A DNA stretch of 64,000 nt, taken from positions 310,001 through 374,000 of the forward strand of contig NZ_SRUU01000001.1 of assembly GCF_004791585.1 (NCBI RefSeq). Direction: 5' to 3'. This DNA is from Mesorhizobium sp. M1C.F.Ca.ET.210.01.1.1 (GTDB taxonomy: Bacteria > Pseudomonadota > Alphaproteobacteria > Rhizobiales > Rhizobiaceae). Positions 25,287-36,567 of this stretch are shown in pieces (the first letter of the stretch is position 1; the number at the start of each line of letters is the position of its first letter). The position numbers and the translations under genes are program-made. The notes beneath the pieces are model-generated. The model worked only from the letters and a program-made list of their open reading frames with translations, had not been told where the DNA came from and did not search any database.

Positions 25287-26687
25287 TTACGCCTTGGCGA
25301 GCCGCTTTTTCCAATAGCGGACCTGCTTCTTCACCTCGGACGGCGCGGTGCCGCCGAAACTCGTGCGGCTCCTGACCGAATTCTGCACGGCAAGCACCGA
25401 GAAGATGCCATCGGTGATGCCGGGGTGGATCGAGCGCAGGTCCTCCAGCGAGAGCTTTTCCAGACCGACCTTCTTCTCCTCGGCAATCGCCACGGCGCGG
25501 CCGGTGACGTGATGGGCCTCGCGGAAGGGGAGGCCGAGGTTGCGCACCAGCCAGTCGGCAAGGTCGGTGGCGGTGGCGTGACCGGCGCCGGCGGCCTTCT
25601 TCATGGCGGCGGCGTTCACCGTCATGTCGCGCACCATGCCGGTGGTCGCCGCCAGCATCAGGTCGAGCGTCTCTGCGGCGTCGAAGACCGATTCCTTGTC
25701 TTCCTGCATGTCCTTGCCGTAGGTCAGCGGCATGCCCTTCATCACCGTCAGCAGGCCGACCAGATGGCCGTTGATGCGGCCGGTCTTGCCGCGCACCAGC
25801 TCGGCGGCGTCGGGGTTCTTCTTTTGCGGCATGATCGAGGAGCCGGTGGAGAAGGAATCTGACAGCCGGATGAACCCGAATTGCGGCGTCGACCAGATGA
25901 TGATCTCCTCGGCGAGCCGCGACAGATGCGTGCCGCAGATTGCGGCGATGCCCAAGAACTCGAGCGCGAAGTCACGGTCCGACACGCTGTCAAGCGAATT
26001 GCGCATCGGCTCGCGGAAGCCGAGCGCCTTTGCCGTCATGTGACGATCGATACCGAAGCTGGTGCCGGCAAGGGCGGCGGCGCCCAGCGGGCTCTCGTCC
26101 ATGCGCTCGATGGCGTCGCGGACGCGCGAGAGGTCGCGGGAAAACATCTCGACGTAGGCCATGCAATGGTGGCCGAAGGTCACCGGCTGCGCCGCCTGCA
26201 TGTGGGTGAAGCCGGGCATCACCGTCGCTGCGTGCTCCTCGGCACGCTCGAGGAACGCGGCGATGAGGCCTTTCAGCGCCTCGGCGACACGCTGGCATTC
26301 CTGCTTGACCCAGAGCCTCAAATCCACGGCCACCTGGTCGTTGCGCGAGCGCGCGGTGTGGAGGCGCCCCGCGGCCGGGCCGATCAGGTCGGCAAGGCGT
26401 GCCTCGACATTCATGTGGATGTCCTCAAGCTTCGTCGAGAATTCGAACCTGCCTGCCTCGATCTCTTTCAGGATCGTGTTCAGCCCGTGAGCGATTTTTT
26501 CTTGATCGGCCGCCGAAATAATGCCCGTTTGCGCCAGCATCTCGCTATGGGCGATCGATCCGCGGATGTCCTGCGCGTAGAGTTTGCGGTCGAAGCCGAT
26601 CGACGCGTTGATCGCTTCCATGATCGCGGCCGGACCCGAGGCAAAACGTCCGCCCCACATCTGGTTGCTGGCCTTCTTATCACTCAT
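25287..26687 (-). CDS. argH: Argininosuccinate lyase
   Basis: Splits argininosuccinate into arginine and fumarate, the last step of arginine synthesis. The 466-residue length is typical. Signature [12 protein letters not shown] (with the catalytic Ser loop) lies near residue 285, and [13 protein letters not shown] near 110 and TFGHHCMAY near 165 are further family motifs. The ATG of [15 protein letters not shown] is chosen; the open frame upstream overlaps the divergent tlpA gene. It leads the argH-lptM-lysA unit. Confidence 0.96.
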   Translation of the reverse strand: MSDKKASNQMWGGRFASGPAAIMEAINASIGFDRKLYAQDIRGSIAHSEMLAQTGIISAADQEKIAHGLNTILKEIEAGRFEFSTKLEDIHMNVEARLADLIGPAAGRLHTARSRNDQVAVDLRLWVKQECQRVAEALKGLIAAFLERAEEHAATVMPGFTHMQAAQPVTFGHHCMAYVEMFSRDLSRVRDAIERMDESPLGAAALAGTSFGIDRHMTAKALGFREPMRNSLDSVSDRDFALEFLGIAAICGTHLSRLAEEIIIWSTPQFGFIRLSDSFSTGSSIMPQKKNPDAAELVRGKTGRINGHLVGLLTVMKGMPLTYGKDMQEDKESVFDAAETLDLMLAATTGMVRDMTVNAAAMKKAAGAGHATATDLADWLVRNLGLPFREAHHVTGRAVAIAEEKKVGLEKLSLEDLRSIHPGITDGIFSVLAVQNSVRSRTSFGGTAPSEVKKQVRYWKKRLAKA

Positions 26688-26723
26688 CGCTATAACCCGT
26701 GCTCCGGAGCAGTTCTTAAGAAA

Positions 26724-27413
26724 ATGGCAGACGGCAATAAATTCTTCCCGGCCCCGCGCCTTATCCTCGCCGCCCTGGTGGCGGGCGTGGTGGCCGGCGC
26801 GGTCGCGGTATATGTCAGCGAGAGCGGTTCTGGCAACAACGCCCCGGATCAGCTTGCCGCGGCCGGCGGCAGCAAGGACGACGTCGCCTGCAAGGCCAAG
26901 GCCGAGCGTGCCAAGCAGGTCGCGGCAAAGGCGGTCGGCCAGGTCGCGGCGCTGCAGCCGGCCGACCCGCCGCAATCGCTGAAGAGCCTTGCCTTCAACG
27001 GCCCCGACGGCAAGCCGATGACGATTGCCGACCATGCCGGCAAGACGGTGCTGCTCAATCTGTGGGCGACATGGTGCGCGCCCTGCCGCGCCGAAATGCC
27101 GGCGCTTGATGCGCTGCAGAAGGAAAAGGGCGGCAACGCCTTCGAGGTCGTCGCGGTCAATGTCGACACGGGCGACGACGCCAAGCCGAAGAAATTCCTC
27201 AAGGAGATCGGTATCGAGACGCTCGTCTACTACCGGGATGCGACGATGGGGCTGTTCAACGAAGCCAAGACGCGCGGCCTGGCATTGGGCTTGCCGGTGA
27301 CGATGCTGATCGACGGCGAAGGCTGCCTGATCGCGCATATGAACGGGCCGGCGGAATGGTCGAGCCCGGATGCCAAGCGGCTGGTGGAGGCGGCGCTCGG
27401 ACCGTCAGGCTGA
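26724..27413 (+). CDS. tlpA: TlpA-type thiol:disulfide interchange protein
   Basis: Membrane-anchored periplasmic thioredoxin that in Bradyrhizobium reduces cytochrome oxidase assembly factors. The 229-residue protein has one N-terminal helix (residues 11-30) and a thioredoxin domain with active site WCAPC (Cys 118 and Cys 121). Extra cysteines in DDVACKAK and GEGCLIAH match the structural disulfide reported for B. japonicum TlpA. It is divergent from argH with a 36-bp gap, as in other rhizobia. Its stop overlaps the end of the convergent GGDEF-EAL gene by 9 bp. Confidence 0.93.
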   Translation: MADGNKFFPAPRLILAALVAGVVAGAVAVYVSESGSGNNAPDQLAAAGGSKDDVACKAKAERAKQVAAKAVGQVAALQPADPPQSLKSLAFNGPDGKPMTIADHAGKTVLLNLWATWCAPCRAEMPALDALQKEKGGNAFEVVAVNVDTGDDAKPKKFLKEIGIETLVYYRDATMGLFNEAKTRGLALGLPVTMLIDGEGCLIAHMNGPAEWSSPDAKRLVEAALGPSG

Positions 27414-29846
27414 GCGCGATGCTGCGGCCGGCTCCAGCATCAGGATGCTGCCGCCACGCGGCGTGACGCTATCGTTGGCCGTCGGCGCCGGCACGCCGGT
27501 CAGCTCGCTGAAGGTCTCGATCGGGCCCGGCCTGCCGAGATAGTATCCCTGGCCGATCTCGCAGTCCTCGGCATCGAGGAAGCGCAATTCGTCCAGCGTC
27601 TCGACGCCTTCGGCCAGAACCGGCAGGCCAAGTCCGCGTCCCAGCCCCAGCACAGCGCGCACGATGGCCGCGACCTGGCCGTTCCTGTCGACCGATTTGA
27701 TGAACGAGCCGTCGATCTTGATCTTGTCGAAGGGGAAGGCGCGCAGGTTGGAAAGGGATGAATAGCCGGTTCCAAAATCGTCCATCGCGACGTGGACGCC
27801 AAGCGCCTTGACCTGCCGCAAGGTGGCCAGCGCCCGCGGCATGTCCTTGATCAGCGCCGTCTCGGTCACTTCCAGTTCGAGCCGCCCGGCAGGAAGTCCT
27901 GACTTCAGCAGGATCTCGTGCACCTTGCGGCTGAAGTTCGGATTATGAAGCTGCACCGCCGAAACGTTGACGGCGATCATCAGCGGGTTCTTCCAGCGCA
28001 CGGCCTCTTCGCAGGCCGTCGCCAGAACCCATTCACCGATCTGTGCGATGGCACCGCTGTCTTCGGCCACCGGGATGAAAACGGACGGCGGGATGTTTCC
28101 ACGCTCTGGATGGTGCCAGCGGATCAGTGCCTCGAAACCGATCATTCGGCCACTGCTGATCTCCTTCTGCGGCTGGTAGACGAGGCTGAACTCGCCGCGC
28201 GCCACCGCCTGGCGCAGGTCATACTCCATCGCGCGCCGGTCGCGCGTCTCCGCGCCCATCGAAGCCTCGAAGTAGCGGTAGGTGTCCTTGCCTTCGGCCT
28301 TGGCGCGATAGAGCGCGGTGTCGGCATGACTGACCAGCGACGTCTGCTCGTCAGCGTCTAAAGGGAAAAGGGCTATGCCGATGCTGGCCGACACCAGCTC
28401 GCCGCCGGGCGACAGTTGGCTCTCCTGGCGCAGTTTTGAAAGCACCGCCTCGGCGATCCGGCCGGCGGCCTGAGGGTCGGGAAGGTTCGGGGCGATGATG
28501 GCGAACTCGTCGCCGCCGAGACGGGCGAGCATCTGTCCTTGCCGGAGCACACTCGAAGCGCATTGCGCCACCCTTTGCAGCAGGGCGTCGCCGGCGGCAT
28601 GACCGAAGAGGTCGTTCACTTCCTTGAACCGGTCGAGATCGAGAAGAATGAGCGCGAGCTGCCCGCCTTCGCCGCTACGGTCCGCCGCGGCGATCTCGGC
28701 CTCGAGCCGGCTGGTGAAGCTGCGGCGGTTGGCAAGCCCGGTCAGCGGGTCGAAATGCGCGAGCCGAAGGATCTCCTGCTCGGCCTTCCTGCGATCGCGT
28801 ATGTCGCGCACAGCGACGACGTCGTGCGGCTTGCCGCAATAGTCGATGCTGCGGGCGATCAGCTCGACGGGGATTCGGCTTTCGTCATGGCTTTTGAGCT
28901 CTGCTTCCTGCGCCTGCCTGTTGCCGCCGGCGATGCAGGAGGCGACGCGCTCGCCGAAAAGCTCGCCAAGCGTCATCGTGTTCAACGTCGTGGCGGCGAT
29001 GCCGCTCAGCGCCGCGATGCTGTCGTTGGCGCTGACGATGCGGCTGCCGTCGCAGACGATGAGCCCCTCCACGGCGGCATTGGCCAAGCCGTGCATCCGC
29101 TCGGCCTCGACCTTGTGGCGGCGGAAGCGCAGATCGATGCGCAGCGCCGCGGCCGAGAGCACCAGGATGACAAGGCTCGCCGCTGCGGCGGCGAAGGCCT
29201 GCGACATCGGTGCGATGGTGAACTGGGAGATCTCGATCGACGAATCCGGGTAGATCGAGACGGCTGCCATAGCAATGAAATGCAGCGTGCAGATGGCCAG
29301 CGTGAGCAGGATGGCGGCGGTTATCGTCGCCGGGGTTGACGGACGGCGCAGCACCACGAGCAGCGCGAGCGCGGCAAGCGTGATGCCCGCCACCAGCGAA
29401 AGGGCGACGAGCAACTGGTTCCAGACGATCCTGCCCTGCACCTCGAACGCCGCCATGCCGGTATAGTGCATCGTGGCGATGCCGGCGCCGAGCACGGCGC
29501 CGCCGACGAGATAGTGCTCGATGCCGCCGCGGGCGGTGGCAATCCACATCCCTGCCGCCGTCAGGATGACGGAAGCGGCCAGCGAAAGTGCGGAAAGCTC
29601 CGCGTTATAGGCGTTGGGTATTCCGGGCGTGAAGGCGACCATGGCGATGAAATGTGTCGCCCAGATGCCGAAGCCGGTCGCCGTGGCCGCAATCAACAGC
29701 CACGCATAGCGATTTCGACTGGTCGATTGCTGGACATGGCGCAGAAGATTGACCGCCGAAAAAGAGGAAATCCCGCAGATGAGCGCGGCAAGTACGACCA
29801 ACCTCAGATCATGCTGATGCACAATACAATTATAGACGGTCAACAT
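27405..29846 (-). CDS. MHYT-PAS-GGDEF-EAL cyclic-di-GMP protein
   Basis: An 813-residue membrane sensor for cyclic-di-GMP turnover. Residues 1-240 form seven helices of the MHYT domain, with ATHFIAM, ATMHYTGM and TLHFIAM copies of the motif that may bind a metal or diatomic gas. A PAS-like region (about 255-345) is followed by a GGDEF domain with intact GGDEF and an EAL domain with intact GFEALIRW, MDDFGTGYSS and EGVET. Both activities are therefore possible; direction cannot be predicted. AGGTGAAG precedes the ATG. Confidence 0.93.
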   Translation of the reverse strand: MLTVYNCIVHQHDLRLVVLAALICGISSFSAVNLLRHVQQSTSRNRYAWLLIAATATGFGIWATHFIAMVAFTPGIPNAYNAELSALSLAASVILTAAGMWIATARGGIEHYLVGGAVLGAGIATMHYTGMAAFEVQGRIVWNQLLVALSLVAGITLAALALLVVLRRPSTPATITAAILLTLAICTLHFIAMAAVSIYPDSSIEISQFTIAPMSQAFAAAAASLVILVLSAAALRIDLRFRRHKVEAERMHGLANAAVEGLIVCDGSRIVSANDSIAALSGIAATTLNTMTLGELFGERVASCIAGGNRQAQEAELKSHDESRIPVELIARSIDYCGKPHDVVAVRDIRDRRKAEQEILRLAHFDPLTGLANRRSFTSRLEAEIAAADRSGEGGQLALILLDLDRFKEVNDLFGHAAGDALLQRVAQCASSVLRQGQMLARLGGDEFAIIAPNLPDPQAAGRIAEAVLSKLRQESQLSPGGELVSASIGIALFPLDADEQTSLVSHADTALYRAKAEGKDTYRYFEASMGAETRDRRAMEYDLRQAVARGEFSLVYQPQKEISSGRMIGFEALIRWHHPERGNIPPSVFIPVAEDSGAIAQIGEWVLATACEEAVRWKNPLMIAVNVSAVQLHNPNFSRKVHEILLKSGLPAGRLELEVTETALIKDMPRALATLRQVKALGVHVAMDDFGTGYSSLSNLRAFPFDKIKIDGSFIKSVDRNGQVAAIVRAVLGLGRGLGLPVLAEGVETLDELRFLDAEDCEIGQGYYLGRPGPIETFSELTGVPAPTANDSVTPRGGSILMLEPAAASRSA

Positions 29847-29959
29847 CTTGCTTCACCTGATCTTCCCGCATCAATCAAGGGCAATGGGGATTGATTAGGA
29901 CCCGACGGCTGAAAAATCGATTAGCGCGCCTGCAACCAAGGCGTGCTTCTCAGGTTGCA

Positions 29960-31030
29960 TTAGCCGGCGGCTGAGCGGCTCAAGTCGAGGCGAACCGTCA
30001 CGACGATCGCCTCGTGATCGGCGCTCGGGCTGCCGTCCGGCAACAGCGCCGGCAGGGTGGCCGGCGCGCTTGCCGCAAGACCGCGGGTGAAGAACCAGTC
30101 GATGCGGCCGACCGGCGCCGAATCGCCGGCGGCGCGCCGCTGGGTCGGCTGGTCGAGCGTATTGGCATCGCGCCAGCTGTAGCCGCGCTCGGCAAGCACC
30201 TGGAACAACGGTTCGTGGCGATCGACCTTGATCAGCCGGTCCGGTTCGGCGGCGACGCGTGCCCGCCATGCAGCCGGATCGTCGTGACGCTCTTCATAGG
30301 TCGCGGTCAGCGTGTTGAAGTCGCCGCCGATCAGCACGGGCGCGTCGGCATCGTATCTGTCGATGGCATCGAGCAGGTGTCGTGTCTGGTCGGCCCGGCC
30401 GGCGGGGTCGGTGCGGTTCTCGAGATGCACCGAGACGACGGTCACCCGGCGTTCGCCGAGCCGCACCTGGCCGCCGATCGCCATGCGCCCGCCGATGCGC
30501 GGCTGGCCGCGCTCAGGCCGGAACCAGCCGCCGGCGGCATCCAGGCGGATGAGGAATGGCCGGTTGAGCGGCACAGCGCTGGTCACGGCGTTGCCGTGAA
30601 AACCTTCCTCATTGCAGGCCTCGCCGGCCGCGATCTGCTCCGTCTCGTTGCCGGTCCCCAGCTCGACGAACTCGACGCCGTAGGCAAAGGCATGGCCGAG
30701 CCGGTCGGCAAGCCGGCTCAAAGGATGACCGTTGCCGGAGCGGGCCATGCCCTTGTCGACCTCCGTAAGCAGCACCACGTCCGCCGCCTGGGCGGCGATC
30801 GTCGCGGCGATCGCTTCGACATGGCGAAGCCGCTCCACATTCCAGGCCATCACCGTCAGGCTTTCACTGGCGCCGTCGCGGGACGTCCTGCCGCCGATCT
30901 CGATCTCGCCCAATGCCGGAATGGCCGCGGCGTGGCGCAAATGAGTGGCGCTGTCGCGCGGACCTTCCCGCATCGCCTGGCGTTCGGCCATCGGCACATG
31001 GGTCAATTGCGGGACAAGCATGTCATTCAT
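29960..31030 (-). CDS. Endonuclease/exonuclease/phosphatase-family hydrolase
   Basis: A 356-residue EEP-superfamily metal-dependent hydrolase. Motifs in order: MAWNVERL near residue 60 (Asn), LLTEVDKG (Glu) near 90, SVHLENRTDPAGR near 200, IGGDFNTL near 238 and a terminal SADHEAIVV (Asp-His). No signal peptide is evident. The substrate could be DNA, a phospholipid head group or an inositol-type phosphate. It is divergent from ugpB, and since the other side encodes glycerol-phosphate uptake a phosphodiester substrate is possible, but that is guesswork. Confidence 0.85.
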   Translation of the reverse strand: MNDMLVPQLTHVPMAERQAMREGPRDSATHLRHAAAIPALGEIEIGGRTSRDGASESLTVMAWNVERLRHVEAIAATIAAQAADVVLLTEVDKGMARSGNGHPLSRLADRLGHAFAYGVEFVELGTGNETEQIAAGEACNEEGFHGNAVTSAVPLNRPFLIRLDAAGGWFRPERGQPRIGGRMAIGGQVRLGERRVTVVSVHLENRTDPAGRADQTRHLLDAIDRYDADAPVLIGGDFNTLTATYEERHDDPAAWRARVAAEPDRLIKVDRHEPLFQVLAERGYSWRDANTLDQPTQRRAAGDSAPVGRIDWFFTRGLAASAPATLPALLPDGSPSADHEAIVVTVRLDLSRSAAG

Positions 31031-31261
31031 CCAATTGAGCCGGCATCGAATTTAGCCGGGTCTTTACGCCGCTTTTCGGCGCCCTAGCTTCCTAGACCGC
31101 CGATATGACGTTTTCATGCCGGCGCGACCGCCGAGGGGGAGGAGAGACTGGCTGTCCACAGGCCGCAAAGCCCACAACAGAACTGTCACATACCTTCTCT
31201 AAGAGAGCGGGCAAGGATTTGCACAAAACCTTGTCAAACTGCCACTCAAGAGGGAAAAACC

Positions 31262-32614
31262 ATGACCATCATCAAGCGGGGCCTCGCTGCCCTTGCCGCC
31301 GGCGCGCTCAGCACCGCGCTCGCGGCACCCGCGTCTGCAGAGCCGGTGAAATTCGATTTCTGGTTCGGCCTGTCGGGCGATCTCGCGCGCGTCGTCGACA
31401 CGCTGTGCAAGAACTTCAACGCCTCGCAATCCGACTATGAGGTGGTCTGCACCAGCCAGGGCAATTACGACGCCACGCTGCAGAACACGATCGCCGCCTT
31501 CCGCGCCGGCAAACAGCCCACCGTCGTCCAGGTCTATGACGTCGGCACCGCCACCATGATGCTGTCGGGCGCCTACAAGCCCGCGGACAAGCTGATGGAG
31601 GAAAACGGCTACAAGATCGACTACAGCGACTATTTCCCCGGCATCGCCCGCTACTACGCGACCTCGAAGGGCGAGATGCTGTCCTTCCCGTTCAACTCGT
31701 CGACGGCGCTGATGTACTGGAACAAGGACGCCTTCGCCAAGATCGGCAAGACCGAAGCGCCGAAGACCTGGGAAGACGTCGGCGCCGACCTCAAGGCGCT
31801 GAAGGACGCCGGCTATGATTGCCCGATGGCGATCAACATCTCCGGCAATGAAAGCTGGCAATTGATGGAGCAGTTCTCGGCCATTCACAACCAGCCGATC
31901 GCCAGCAAGAACAACGGCTATGACGGCCTCGACGCCCGCCTGGAAATGAACAAGACCAAGTTCGTCCAGTACGTCACCGACTTGAAGAAGTGGTATGACG
32001 CGGGCCTGATCAAGATCAAGTCGAAGGACCTCGGCCAGGACATGGTGCAGGCCTTCGCCACCGGCACCTGCCAGGTCATCATGACCTCGGTCGGCGACCA
32101 CGGCACGGTCGGCAAGACCCAGAAGGAAGGCATGAAGTGGGATGTCGCCGAGCTGCCCGTCTATGCCGGCACCGAGCGCAAGAACTCGCTGGTGGGCGGC
32201 GCTTCGCTATGGGTGCTGTCCGGCAAATCGGACGCCGAATACAAGGGCGCGGCCGCCTTCCTCAACTTCATCCACGATCCCAAGACCGCCCTGTTCTGGT
32301 CGACCAACACCGGCTACATTCCGGTGACGAAGTCGGGCTTCGAGTACATGAAGTCCAGCGGCTTCTATGACAAGGCGCCCTACAAGGGCCGTGAGGTGGC
32401 AATCGAAAGCCTCACCGCCTCGGAACCGACCGAGATCACCCGCGGCATCCGTCTCGGCAACTTCACCCAGATCCGCGCCGAGTTCGGCACGCAGATGCAG
32501 GCGATCTTCGCCAACAAGGAAAGCGTGCAGGACGGCATCGACGCGCTGGTCAAGAACGGCGACGCGATCCTCGACCGCTTCCAGCAGACCTATCCGAACA
32601 AGACGCTGCCCTGA
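31262..32614 (+). CDS. ugpB: sn-Glycerol-3-phosphate ABC transporter, binding protein
   Basis: Periplasmic solute-binding protein of 450 residues with a Sec signal peptide (cleavage near residue 26, ASA/EP). WFGLSGD, the Tyr/Trp-rich ligand region YYATSKGEMLSFPFNSSTAL and WGASLW-like VGGASLWVLSGK match UgpB of family 1 binding proteins. It should capture glycerol-3-phosphate and possibly glycerophosphodiesters. It heads ugpBAEC plus a phosphodiesterase. A repeat of family B lies in the 164-bp gap before ugpA, which may lower downstream expression relative to the binding protein. Confidence 0.92.
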   Translation: MTIIKRGLAALAAGALSTALAAPASAEPVKFDFWFGLSGDLARVVDTLCKNFNASQSDYEVVCTSQGNYDATLQNTIAAFRAGKQPTVVQVYDVGTATMMLSGAYKPADKLMEENGYKIDYSDYFPGIARYYATSKGEMLSFPFNSSTALMYWNKDAFAKIGKTEAPKTWEDVGADLKALKDAGYDCPMAINISGNESWQLMEQFSAIHNQPIASKNNGYDGLDARLEMNKTKFVQYVTDLKKWYDAGLIKIKSKDLGQDMVQAFATGTCQVIMTSVGDHGTVGKTQKEGMKWDVAELPVYAGTERKNSLVGGASLWVLSGKSDAEYKGAAAFLNFIHDPKTALFWSTNTGYIPVTKSGFEYMKSSGFYDKAPYKGREVAIESLTASEPTEITRGIRLGNFTQIRAEFGTQMQAIFANKESVQDGIDALVKNGDAILDRFQQTYPNKTLP

Positions 32615-32680
32615 TTTCAAGCGTTGCCAGGCCGCCCGGCGACATCGACGGGCGGCCATCTCACATAGGTTCTTGATCGC

Positions 32681-32725
32681 GCATGTCTTTGTCCCGAAAC
32701 CGGTTCCCACTTTCGGGAGACATGC
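32681..32725. repeat. Rhizobial intergenic palindrome, family B copy 2
   Basis: Arms GCATGTCT/AGACATGC and CCCGAAA/TTTCGGG form a long imperfect hairpin between ugpB and ugpA. The reverse complement closely matches 5512-5557. In transcript form it could stabilise the upstream ugpB message. Confidence 0.75.
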
Positions 32726-32778
32726 TTTAGTCTGTTCACGGCAAGGCGGGCTGGCGGTTCAACGGCGTCAGCGGATCG

Positions 32779-33663
32779 ATGGAAAAACGCGTCACTTTCG
32801 GCAAATGGACGATCGGCATCCTGTTCGCGGTGCCGCAGCTGATCCTGATCTTCACCTTCTTCTATTGGCCGGCCGGACAAGCGGTCTACTGGTCGCTGAC
32901 GCTGCAGCAGCCCTGGGGCGGCGGCAACATCTGGGTCGGGCTCGACAATTTCCGCTCGATCCTCGCCAACGCCGACTACTGGAACTCGATCACCGCCAGC
33001 CTGACCTTTGCCGCGATCAGCACCGGTCTTGCGATGGTCATCGCGCTGGTGCTCGCCACCCTGACCGACCGCCAGCTTGCCGGCTCGCGTCTTTACCGTG
33101 TCGTGCTGATCTGGCCCTATGGCATTGCAGCACCCGCGCTGGCGCTGGCGTTCCGCTTCATCCTGGCCCCGGAAGCCGGTTTCATGGCCGCCGTCAACAA
33201 GTTCTGGCCGGGCTTCTGGGACCCCGGCCTCAACGGCGCCGACGCCATGGCTTCCGTCATCGTCGCGTTCTCCTGGAAATATGTCGGCTATAATTTCATC
33301 TTCTTCCTCGCCGCCCTGCAGGCGATCCCGCGCTCGCTGATCGAGGCGGCGGCGATGGACGGCTCAGGCGTCATCCGGCGGTTCTGGGACATCCAGTTCC
33401 CGCTGATCACGCCGACGATCTTCTTCCTTCTGGTCATCAACATCACCGAGAGCTTCCAGGACTCCTTCGGCATCGTCGACATCATGACCGCCGGCGGCCC
33501 GGCGAACGCCACCAACCTGATGGTCTACAAGATCTATTCCGACGGCTTCAGGGGCCTCGACTACTCAGGTGCGGCCGCGCAGAGCATCATCCTGATGCTG
33601 CTCATCATCCTGCTCACCATCGTCCAGTTCCGCTTCATCGAGCGGCGCGTGCATTATCGCTGA
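32779..33663 (+). CDS. ugpA: Glycerol-3-phosphate ABC transporter permease
   Basis: Inner-membrane permease of 294 residues with six predicted helices. The first begins at GILFAVPQLILIFTFFYWP. The EAA loop EAAAMDGSGVIRRFWDIQFPL (split at residues 192-212) contacts the ATPase. It follows ugpB in the usual ugpBAEC order and is separated from ugpE by 7 bp. Assignment is by homology-like sequence and gene order. Confidence 0.92.
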   Translation: MEKRVTFGKWTIGILFAVPQLILIFTFFYWPAGQAVYWSLTLQQPWGGGNIWVGLDNFRSILANADYWNSITASLTFAAISTGLAMVIALVLATLTDRQLAGSRLYRVVLIWPYGIAAPALALAFRFILAPEAGFMAAVNKFWPGFWDPGLNGADAMASVIVAFSWKYVGYNFIFFLAALQAIPRSLIEAAAMDGSGVIRRFWDIQFPLITPTIFFLLVINITESFQDSFGIVDIMTAGGPANATNLMVYKIYSDGFRGLDYSGAAAQSIILMLLIILLTIVQFRFIERRVHYR

Positions 33664-33670
33664 GGCGGCC

Positions 33671-34585
33671 ATGGTCGAGCGCACCCCGATCCTCAACTTC
33701 TTCACCCATGTGATTTTGTTCGCCGGCTTCGTTTTCTGCGTGGCACCGTTCGTCATCGTGGCGATCGCGGCGTCGCACAATCTCAAGGACGTCAACGACG
33801 TGCCGATGTCGCTGCTGCCGGGCAGCGACTTCTGGGTCAACATCAAGACCGCCTGGACGACGGCCGACCTCGGACCGAAACTGTTCAATAGCTTCGTCAT
33901 GGCGGCGGGGGTCGCCGCTGGCAAAGTGATCATCTCGGCGCTCACCGCCTTCTCGATCGTCTATTTCCGCTATCCCGGGCGGATGCTGATCTTCTGGCTG
34001 ATCTTCGTCACGCTGATGCTGCCGCTCGAGGTGCGCATCGTGCCGACCTACGCGGTGGTCGCCAACGTGCTTTCGCCCTATCAGGCGATCATGGACGTGA
34101 CCGGCATCAGCTGGCTGATCGAGAAGATTTCCGGCGTGCAAGTCTCGCTGAGCCTCGGGTTGCTCAACTCCTATACCGGCCTGATCATGCCGCTGATCGC
34201 CACCGCCACCGGCACCTTCCTCTACCGCCAGTTCTTCCTGACGGTGCCGGACGAGCTGACGGAAGCCGCGCGAATGGACGGCGCCGGCGCGCTGCGCTTC
34301 TTCGTCGACATCCTGTTGCCGCTGTCCCGCAACAACATGGCGGCGCTCGGCACCATCATGTTCCTGTGGGCCTGGAACCAGTATGTGTGGCCGCTGCTCA
34401 TCACCACGGATCAGTCGCATGCGACGGCGGTGACAGAGCTGAAGCAGCTCATCCCCAACGTCGGCGGCGCGCCGGAATGGCATATCGCCATGGCCGGCAC
34501 GCTGATCGTCATGCTGCCGCCGCTGATCGTCGTGGTGCTGATGCAGCGCTGGTTCGTGCGCGGCCTGATCGCCACCGAAAAATAG
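33671..34585 (+). CDS. ugpE: Glycerol-3-phosphate ABC transporter permease
   Basis: Second permease, 304 residues, six helices; the N-terminal helix is [19 protein letters not shown] and the EAA loop [19 protein letters not shown] lies near residue 197. [12 protein letters not shown] near 118 is typical of UgpE. It lies between ugpA and ugpC with gaps of 7 and 13 bp, so one transcript carries all. Confidence 0.92.
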   Translation: MVERTPILNFFTHVILFAGFVFCVAPFVIVAIAASHNLKDVNDVPMSLLPGSDFWVNIKTAWTTADLGPKLFNSFVMAAGVAAGKVIISALTAFSIVYFRYPGRMLIFWLIFVTLMLPLEVRIVPTYAVVANVLSPYQAIMDVTGISWLIEKISGVQVSLSLGLLNSYTGLIMPLIATATGTFLYRQFFLTVPDELTEAARMDGAGALRFFVDILLPLSRNNMAALGTIMFLWAWNQYVWPLLITTDQSHATAVTELKQLIPNVGGAPEWHIAMAGTLIVMLPPLIVVVLMQRWFVRGLIATEK

Positions 34586-34598
34586 GGAGACACAAAAA

Positions 34599-35699
<1,101 letters not shown>

Positions 35700-35754
35700 G
35701 CGCCTTTTTGGTTGGCTGCACTGTCCCTTGCAAGATCGATAGAGGGTTCGCGCG

Positions 35755-36552
35755 ATGAAGATCATCCAGGTGACCGACGTCCATCTCGGCCGTCGGGGTG
35801 AAGTCCGCTTCGGCGCGGACCTGCATGAGCGGCTCGACCGCTGCATCGACCACATCAATCAGCGCCACAGCGATGCGACGCTCTGCGTCTTCACCGGTGA
35901 CCTGACCGACGACGGCGAGGCCGAGAGCTATGCCGACCTGAAGGTGGCGCTGAGCCGGCTCACCGTGCCGTACCGGCTGCTGCCCGGAAACCACGACCGG
36001 CGCGCCAATCTCGTCGCCGCCTTCCCCGAAAACGGAACCGACGGCAACGGCTTCGTGCAATCGGCATTCGATACGCCTGAGGGCCGGCTGGTCTTCCTCG
36101 ACAGCCTGGCGCAAGGCCGGGTCACCGGCGAGTTGTGCGACAAGCGGCTCGCCTGGCTGGATGCGCGGCTCGCCGAGGCCGCAGGCAAGCCTGCCTATCT
36201 CTTCCTGCACCATCCGCCGCTGGAACTCGGCCTGACGATTCTCGATCCGCTCGGCCTCGAGCAACCGCAGCGGCTGCTAGACGTGCTGACGCGCCGCGGC
36301 AATGTCCGCTACCTCTTCTTCGGCCATGTTCATCGCGACATCGCCGGCACGGTCGCCGGCATTCCGTTCTCGGCGCAACGCGGCCTGCATGCCCGCTTCA
36401 TGCTCGACCTTGTCGGCGACGAGGTGGTCGAGCAGGCGCCGCCCGCCTATTCGATCATCCTGATCGATGGGCAGCGCGTTGTCGTGCACAGCCATGATTT
36501 TCTGGAGAGCTGGCCGCTGTGGTCGCCGCAGACAGGCGAGCGCGTACGGTAG
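35755..36552 (+). CDS. GpdQ-like calcineurin-type phosphodiesterase
   Basis: A 265-residue dinuclear metallophosphoesterase. Ligands are placed in order: Asp 8 and His 10 (TDVHLG), Asp 49 (FTGDLTDDG), Asn 79 and His 80 (PGNHDRR), His in LFLHHPP and the terminal FGHVHRD pair. The arrangement matches class III enzymes such as Enterobacter GpdQ, a glycerophosphodiesterase. Downstream of ugpBAEC, where E. coli has the unrelated ugpQ, it probably cleaves imported glycerophosphodiesters to glycerol-3-phosphate. CpdA-like cAMP phosphodiesterase is the alternative. No signal peptide. Confidence 0.85.
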   Translation: MKIIQVTDVHLGRRGEVRFGADLHERLDRCIDHINQRHSDATLCVFTGDLTDDGEAESYADLKVALSRLTVPYRLLPGNHDRRANLVAAFPENGTDGNGFVQSAFDTPEGRLVFLDSLAQGRVTGELCDKRLAWLDARLAEAAGKPAYLFLHHPPLELGLTILDPLGLEQPQRLLDVLTRRGNVRYLFFGHVHRDIAGTVAGIPFSAQRGLHARFMLDLVGDEVVEQAPPAYSIILIDGQRVVVHSHDFLESWPLWSPQTGERVR

Positions 36553-36567
36553 AGAGCCGCCTGCGGT

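Noticed and set aside
31183..31200. Possible PHO box before ugpB (CTGTCAC then weak second half).
   Set aside because: The second 7-base repeat matches the consensus at only about four positions; another candidate near 31108 is no better. Phosphate control is plausible but not shown by the sequence.
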